A stretch of DNA of 64,000 nucleotides. It comes from Lenzites betulinus (lineage: Eukaryota > Basidiomycota > Agaricomycetes > Polyporales > Polyporaceae). Positions 58,479 through 64,000 of the stretch are shown here, piece after piece. The position numbers and the translations under genes are program-made. How positions within the stretch are numbered: the first letter of the stretch is position 1; every line of letters starts with the position of its first letter. Under the pieces are notes generated by a model. The model was not told the DNA's origin, searched no databases, and was given only the letters and a program-made list of their open reading frames with translations. The stretch spans positions 310,001-374,000 of the forward strand of contig JABYQU010000001.1 of NCBI GenBank assembly GCA_022264855.1, given 5' to 3'.

Positions 58479-59129
58479 ATGGCCGACAACGAGAGTCCCG
58501 AGTACCGCACCCTCATTCTCGACCTCGGAGACGTGCTCTTCTCATGGTCCGCCGAGACAAGCACCTCGATCTCCTCCCGGCTGCTCCGGGACATCATGAA
58601 CGGACCGACGTGGCACGACTACGAGCGCGGGCAACTCTCGCAGACGGAGTGCTTCGAGCGGCTCGGGCGCGAGTTCGCCGTGGAGCCGTCCACGATCGAC
58701 GAGGCGTTCAGGCAGGCCCGCGAGTCCCTGCGCCCGAACGAGGAGCTGCTCGCGCTCGTGCGCGGGTTGAAGGCGCGGTTCGACGGCCGGCTGCGCGTGT
58801 TCGCGCTCTCGAACATCTCGCTCCCGGACTACGAGTTCATCCTCCAGCTGCCGACGGACTGGTCGATCTTCGACAAGGTGTTCGCGTCGGCGGTGCTGGG
58901 CGAGCGCAAGCCGGACCTCGTGGCGTACGAGAAAGTGGTGGAGGACACGGGTATAGACCCCGCCACGGCGGTGTTTGTAGACGATAGGGTTGAGAATGTG
59001 GAGGCGGCACGGGCGCTGGGCATTCACGGCATCGTCTTTGACAAGCAGGAGGGTGTGTTCGCGGCGTTAAAGAAGGCTTTTGGCGAGGGCGTTGAGGAGA
59101 TTCATAAGGAGAAGGCACAGGACAAGTAG
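58479..59129 (+). CDS. HAD-like hydrolase with DxG motif I (YihX/epoxide-hydrolase-N group)
   Basis: Intronless, 216 residues, start ATG 58479 (MADNESPEYRTLILDLGDVL). Motif I is LDLGDVLFSW. The nucleophile Asp is present but the second Asp, which acts as general acid/base, is Gly, as in the YihX-type subgroup. Motif II is LRVFALSNISLPDY. Motif III is GERKPDLVAYEKVV. Motif IV is TAVFVDDRVENVEAARALG. The cap region is small and helical (WHDYERGQLSQTECFERLG). In some fungal enzymes this fold is fused to a terpene-synthase-like domain, but here the protein ends after the HAD fold (KEKAQDK). Substrate unknown. It is not closely related to the HAD gene at 50451-51487. Confidence 0.9.
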   Translation: MADNESPEYRTLILDLGDVLFSWSAETSTSISSRLLRDIMNGPTWHDYERGQLSQTECFERLGREFAVEPSTIDEAFRQARESLRPNEELLALVRGLKARFDGRLRVFALSNISLPDYEFILQLPTDWSIFDKVFASAVLGERKPDLVAYEKVVEDTGIDPATAVFVDDRVENVEAARALGIHGIVFDKQEGVFAALKKAFGEGVEEIHKEKAQDK

Positions 59130-59689
59130 AGACGACCTTACGCGTGTTCCAAGGCTGTACTTCAAGGTTTCAAGGCCATCGTTTTTACGCACTACAAGAT
59201 AGCCATCAGGGAAGTGCCGCCTAGGCGTCACTGTCGGCGCAGACTTTGCATGTATTCGGAGGCACACGGTCGAACGCGCCCTGCCTGAATCTCCGACTTC
59301 ATGACTTGAACATACTCGCTTGCTGGGTGACGGGCAGCGGCGCCCAGGAAAAGCCGCCTCAATATTTGACTGTTGGGGTCCGGGTAACCTTGTACTGCAA
59401 GGTTACTGTTTAGATCCGATCGAAATCGGCGAACTGGATGGTGTGTTGAAGCTTCACTGATTTGATTCTTGTTCCACTGATGTGTTTGATACCTGTTGAA
59501 GCACCGGTGTCGGAGAATTTATAGCATGGTGATGGATGTGTCGTAGAAGTGCCACAAGGTTAGTAAATACATTGATCAGTACGCCTGCCATGGGTGCGCG
59601 GGCGGCTATTGTCTTTACACACCTTTCCGCGAACCTCCATCTGCCCTTTCTATCTTTCGCGTCTAGTGCCACTACGAACAACTACGATC
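59130..59689. other. Intergenic, no gene seen
   Basis: 560 bp between the HAD gene and muskelin. Presumed 3' UTR and muskelin promoter. Nothing else recognised. Confidence 0.4.
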
Positions 59690-62600
59690 ATGAGCGGAAC
59701 AAGACCTGAGCCAGATACGACCACAATTGACTACGAGATTGCAGGTGCCTCAGAACATAGCGGCGAATACGTCGCCGAGCACATCCTCATCGACCGTCCT
59801 CGAGACCACTCGAGTAGATGGAGTGCCGCCTGCGCCACTCCGAACGCGAAACAGTGGATCAGGCTTTGTATGAAGCAGCTCTGCGTTCTGAGTTTAGTGG
59901 CCGAATCTTCTGCGTGCTCGCTTTGACTGATGCAGCATGGCCACAGAGAGCGTCACATTCGGCAAGGTAGAGTGACACTTTCGAACTACGTGCAAATATT
60001 GACTCGGTACAAACCTTGGGACGCAAGTTTTATAAAGGTGTGTCTAGAATGTTGTGTTTACAGGTCACTGCTGCGGTAGGTACTAAAAGGGACTCCCAGT
60101 CCATCCGTGTAACATGAAAGAATTCCGGGTCCTCGTCGGGACCAATACGGACAACATGACGGAGGTTAAGATACTATAATGAACACACGCTGGACGCATT
60201 TTGATAGCTGTTACTACGCAGGTCCTTCGTGCCGCTCTCAAGAACGACTCCATCCCGGAAACGTTCTCTATTAGGTATACGAACCGTGAGGGAATGGCCT
60301 TTCCCACAAAATATGTGGAAATTGTGCCAATATCGTATGCGGTTTCGCATTCGACATTGTCAGCGATGCCAATGCTAACGGTGGCATAGGGTTCACGGCC
60401 AAAATTTCAATACCTCAATATGGCACATCTCCTTGTCCGGCATCACCGACGAGGCTTACGTTGAGAATATTCGATTACGACACGAAGAGGTAACATTTTA
60501 CAGATCTTGTTTCCTTCCTCGCGACTCATTCCACTACCAGTATCGTGAAAATGTCGCATTGCGCCAAGTTCTCAAACATCTCAGGCAACGGCGCCTCCTT
60601 ACGCCAATGCACCAGATACTCGCTCAATCTGGCATACAGCTAGAGCATCCTCTTGTCACTTCAATCCATCAGTCATTCGTCCTGCATGGAAACTGGGGAC
60701 ATACGGAGCAACTCATCCACGACTGCGCCGACGCGGGTCTTCTACACAGCTACCGCCAATCCTGTCAAGCCCGCACGCGATGGACACGCATACATGCATT
60801 CGACGCGGACGGCGACATCCCATGCCGCCGGGGTGGACACGCCATGTGCATGGATGAGGACAACGGCGTCATCTATTTGTTTGGCGGATGGGATGGCCAG
60901 CGGGACCTCGACGACTTTTGGGCATACGACATTGCGCAGGACGCATGGCGGCTGCTCAGCCTAGCAACATCGCGCGAGAAGAACGGGCCTACGCCACGTG
61001 CGTGCCACAAGATGGTATTCGATAAGAAGACAGGGTCTATATACCTGCTTGGGCGGCTCGGGTCTGGAGACAAGGCTGAGTCTCAGGGGGTACACATCCC
61101 TGGCACGTCTTCGGAGAGAAGAGGTGCTCCGGTTTTGAGGGATGGTACAATCGAGTGGAGGGGCGACATGAACATTTACATAGGCCCAGACGGTAACATT
61201 GGGGACCCTGCGGCGAGCACAACACGACGCATACCGCTGATGAGGCCTCCGTCCCGTATCCCGTCGCCCCAGTGCTCGGAGTTTTATAGATATCATACCC
61301 GCGGGCTCGATTTAGGACAGTGGGACCTCCTGGCGTTCGATACAGCAGTGAGTTATTTATCGACAAAGTGTGTCTGCGTTTTTTCTTGACGCGCTGTGTC
61401 ACATAGGCCACCGGAGGGCCTCCTCTCATTTCCGACCACCAAATGGAGATTGATAGCGAAGCCCAAGTCATTTATATTTTCGGCGGTCGTGTGGTGGACG
61501 CCGAGTTGGAGGCGTTGAAGTTCTCTGGCATGTACAGCTACGATATCAGGACGAGTAAGTGGAAAATGTACAAGTAAGTACTCGTCTTGGTGTACACCCG
61601 GCTCGCTGGCTCACCTCGCGCAGTACATCTGACGCCTACGCGTCTCATCCGTCCATACCCCCGCGCTTCGGTAGGTGGTCGTCGCTCACGAAAGATTATG
61701 CTTGTGTTGAAGACACGACTAGGGCATTCCATGGTCCTTGATTCTAGATCACAAACCCTCTTCATCTTCGGTGGTCAGCGCGACGAAAAGTACCTATCCG
61801 ACATGTACACCTTCCATATACCCACCAACACCGTGACGGAACTGTACACGAACTTCACGCCCGCAGGAGGGCCGGAGCCGTGCTTCACACAACGCGCAGT
61901 GATTGACGCGGACTCGAAGGAGATATACATGTACGTCAAACTCTGATCCGGAATATTGGGACCCTTCGCTGAGTTGTTAATGTTTAGCTTCGGCGGCATC
62001 ACGCGCACTAAGTCCAACGCGCTCCCGATGCTCGAGGCCGACGCGCCATACTGGATATACCGCTACGACCGCCCCGATGTCCCCGGGCGGTGGTCCAAGG
62101 TCCTTCCGAACGACGGCGCTGAGCCGGACACGGCTTGGCCGCAGCCGCGGTACGCGCACCAGATCGTGTACGACTCCCGTACGAAAACGGTGTACATGCA
62201 CGGCGGGAACGCGGGGCTCGATGAGGACGAGCCTGAGGACGGCGAGGAGCTGTCTGGCCGCAGGAGGCGCATGTCCGGACCTGAGGACACGCTGGCGGCG
62301 ATCAATCTCGTGCGCGGGGGTGCGCCTGCGCCGTCCTCGTCGCCGGTCTCTGCGCTCGAGGCGGATGCGGACTCGGATATGAAGCGGTTGGACGACTTTT
62401 GGAAGCTGGAAGTCATACGGTATGCACTTGGTCCTCAGACAAACGTCAGCATGCTGAGTGTTTCGCAGCCCTAGCTTCGAGGAGATTGCGCGGCGCGCAG
62501 TGTTTGAGGTTCGGAAACAGCAGTAAGTGTATCATGAAGTCGTAGGGAGAGCGTCTCCTGACCATGGGGTTTCCAACAGGTTTAGGGAGATGTGCGAGGA

Positions 62601-63036
62601 CGGGCCACCCATTAAGGCCCTCACTTTCCTCCAAACCCGCGTCTCTGAGGTGGTTAATCACGAAGACCCAGAAGAGGCAAAAGACTTCCGCTCTTTGCTC
62701 TCCGCACACCTACTCTCCGCGTTCCCGCGCGCCATCGACGTCGTGCCTACTGCCGAGCCTGACACAGCTATGGAGGTCAGCACGGACACGGAACGCATGG
62801 ACAGCCTTCCGCAATCTAAGCCGCTATGCTCAAGTTCATCAGAGCGCGGGCTCAAGCCGATCATCCGGTGGGAAGAGGACCCGGTCGAGGAGAGCGATGG
62901 GACTGCACCAGCTCCGGACAGGTTCCGTCAGCGCACGGAAATGTTCGAGAGGCTCATGACATTCATCAATGAAGACGCCAAGCAACCGGAGCAGAACCTT
63001 GTAGACATGCTGTCTGAGGATACCCAGATCTTCTAG
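59690..63036 (+). CDS. Muskelin (MKLN1 orthologue), kelch-repeat subunit of the CTLH E3 ligase
   Basis: Muskelin is a substrate-side subunit of the CTLH (GID-like) ubiquitin ligase. Start ATG 59690 (MSGTRPEPDTTTIDYEIAGA). The N-terminal discoidin domain starts SEHSGEYVAEHILIDRPRDHSSRW and continues over several short exons to WHISLSGITDEAYVENI. The LisH/CTLH-like helices follow (ALRQVLKHLRQRRL, LEHPLVTSIHQSFVLHG, AGLLHSYRQSC). Kelch repeats follow: RRGGHAMCMD, YLFGGWDGQRDLDDFWAYD, CHKMVFDKKTGSIYLLGR, IFGGQRDEKYLSDMYTF and PRYAHQIVYDSRTKTVYMHG. The C-terminal part has LDDFWKLEVIR, ALTFLQTRVSEVVNHEDPEE and NLVDMLSEDTQIF. Compared with animal muskelin there is an acidic/Ser-rich insert at about 62220-62390 and another at about 62740-62910. 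About ten or more exons. The match of domain order across the length makes the call firm. Confidence 0.93.
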
Positions 63037-63158
63037 GCATTTTGGAGTGTTTCTGGGAAGGCAGTAGGACATTCGGACTGGATACGTGGAACCATAGCAT
63101 ACTGGACATTGATAGCAATACATGTATACGGACTCGCGGGTGTGATGCATTTTCGGTC

Positions 63159-63785
63159 TCATTCGTCCAGGTTAATTGCACGGCCAAACTTGGCGTACAG
63201 GATTACCTTCAGCTCCTTCATTTGTTTCTCGCACTCTGAGGCGCTGGCTGACCGCTTTTCCAGTTCGGCGTTGAGGGCAGCGAGGTCTTTCTCGAGGCGT
63301 TTGACTGCACGCGGATGGGGCATGTGGACAAATGCCTCGCCTATCCGGTACCTGCAAAACAATCACTGCGTGAGCGCGATTCCAAGCCCTGACCATCAGG
63401 TGAGATACTGACATTACAGGCTGATCTTCGTCCGCGAGCTCGAGTTCCATCGAGATGTCATCCAGGGCCTCTTTCTCTTGCTGCGAGGGAGAACCGCACT
63501 GAGCGGGAACTGGGGCACAGAGAAAACACAGAACACACCTTGAGCTCCTGGATACTCTCCTCGATGCTGCGCAGCCGGGTGTTCAACTTTGAAAAGGAAT
63601 TGATCCGCTGCTGGTCCTCTAGCCCGGGTGCCGTATGAGCTGTGGACTCGGAAGGGCGGATGAACACGCACCCCATGTCACCTCTGCGCTGTCATCATGT
63701 TCCTCCTCCTGTGCAAGCTGTGGTGGCGGCGGTCAGCACGCAACAAACAGAGAGAATCGGCAGGCATCGTACTTGCCATACGCAT
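63159..63785 (-). CDS. GIM3: Prefoldin subunit 4 (GIM3)
   Basis: A beta-type subunit of the cytosolic prefoldin chaperone, which delivers nascent actin and tubulin to the CCT chaperonin. Exon 1 is only nine bases (63777-63785, Met-Arg-Met). The first intron (63718-63776, 59 bp) has a GC donor (GCAAGT) and AG acceptor. It joins to LAQEEEHDDSAEVTW. A second intron, with acceptor CTAG and codon split giving Glu, produces the conserved WEDQQRINSFSKLNTR. Two further exons give EKEALDDISMELELAD, then YRIGEAFVHMPHPRAV, and the C-terminal coiled coil LEKDLAALNAELEKRSASAS. The end is AINLDE. About 130 residues, usual for the family. It converges on muskelin with 122 bp between stops. Confidence 0.92.
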
Positions 63786-64000
63786 GGTGGCGGCGGACGA
63801 AGAGTGCAGCTAATATTTGAGAGTTTCTGCCGACAAGGCAGTCAGCTGTTGGGATTAAGGCCCAATATGTCCCGAAAAGGGCATACCTGATAAGAGAGGG
63901 GGACCGGAAGCAATGGCCGGGGCCCGGGTGGCGAATATCACCAAGCTTCGATCTCGAGTTCTTTAGACGCAGTGCGTTGCGCCGGCATAAGTACGCCTCG
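63786..64000. other. Window edge, no gene assigned
   Basis: Upstream of prefoldin 4. It presumably contains its promoter. Nothing else can be supported in 215 bp. Confidence 0.4.

Noticed and set aside
47738..59129. A functional operon-like unit of BTB, HAD and glutaredoxin-like genes
   Set aside because: Genes lie on both strands with independent promoters and no shared pathway is evident. Proximity alone is not evidence in a fungal genome.

Overview
The window is nuclear DNA of a basidiomycete, most likely a wood-decay agaricomycete (polypore-like). The evidence is many short (about 45-75 bp) GT-AG introns in compact genes, GC-rich coding DNA, a secreted glyoxal-oxidase-type copper radical oxidase, a cluster of rapidly evolving BTB proteins, and a Tnp2-like transposase remnant and a Copia-type LTR element of fungal style. 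All genes are spliced eukaryotic genes. Coordinates give the outer limits of each CDS, and key introns are described in the evidence.

Layout. (1) 1-17.4 kb is an accessory, repeat-rich arm. It holds the tail of a Tnp2/CACTA-like transposase, then a very large multi-exon Ser/Pro/Thr-rich orphan gene (about 1.5-10.2 kb) with amplified exons. Next come a satellite array split by a 1.5-kb gag-only LTR retrotransposon with intact 5-bp target-site duplication, a large imperfect palindrome, and an unrecognised two-exon gene. (2) 17.7-32.3 kb is a housekeeping block, all on the minus strand: RSE1/SF3B3 (splicing), TOP3 (DNA topoisomerase III), UTP25 (rRNA processing) and a glyoxal oxidase. (3) 32.3-41.6 kb is gene-poor. 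It contains a doubtful small gene, an alpha-crystallin-domain protein with a long disordered N-terminus, and a perfect 21-bp minisatellite. (4) 41.6-47.4 kb holds a divergent pair: AFG1-like mitochondrial ATPase (minus) and SEY1, the ER-fusion GTPase (plus). (5) 47.7-59.1 kb contains three intact BTB proteins and one decayed paralogue, interspersed with two HAD hydrolases and a membrane-anchored glutaredoxin-like protein that lacks the catalytic cysteine. (6) 59.7-63.8 kb holds muskelin (CTLH E3 ligase subunit) and, convergently, prefoldin subunit 4.

The housekeeping genes act in unrelated core processes and show no sign of forming one pathway. The unusual material is the accessory arm and the BTB cluster. 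I see no defence system, biosynthetic cluster, CRISPR, rRNA or tRNA that I can support. The most notable structures are (a) a recent, almost perfect tandem duplication of an exon plus its intron in the orphan gene, (b) a complete non-autonomous gag-only LTR element inside a higher-order satellite, (c) the long palindrome beside it, (d) three zinc knuckles of TOP3 each split by an intron at the same codon, and (e) a GC-AG intron after a 9-base first exon in prefoldin 4.
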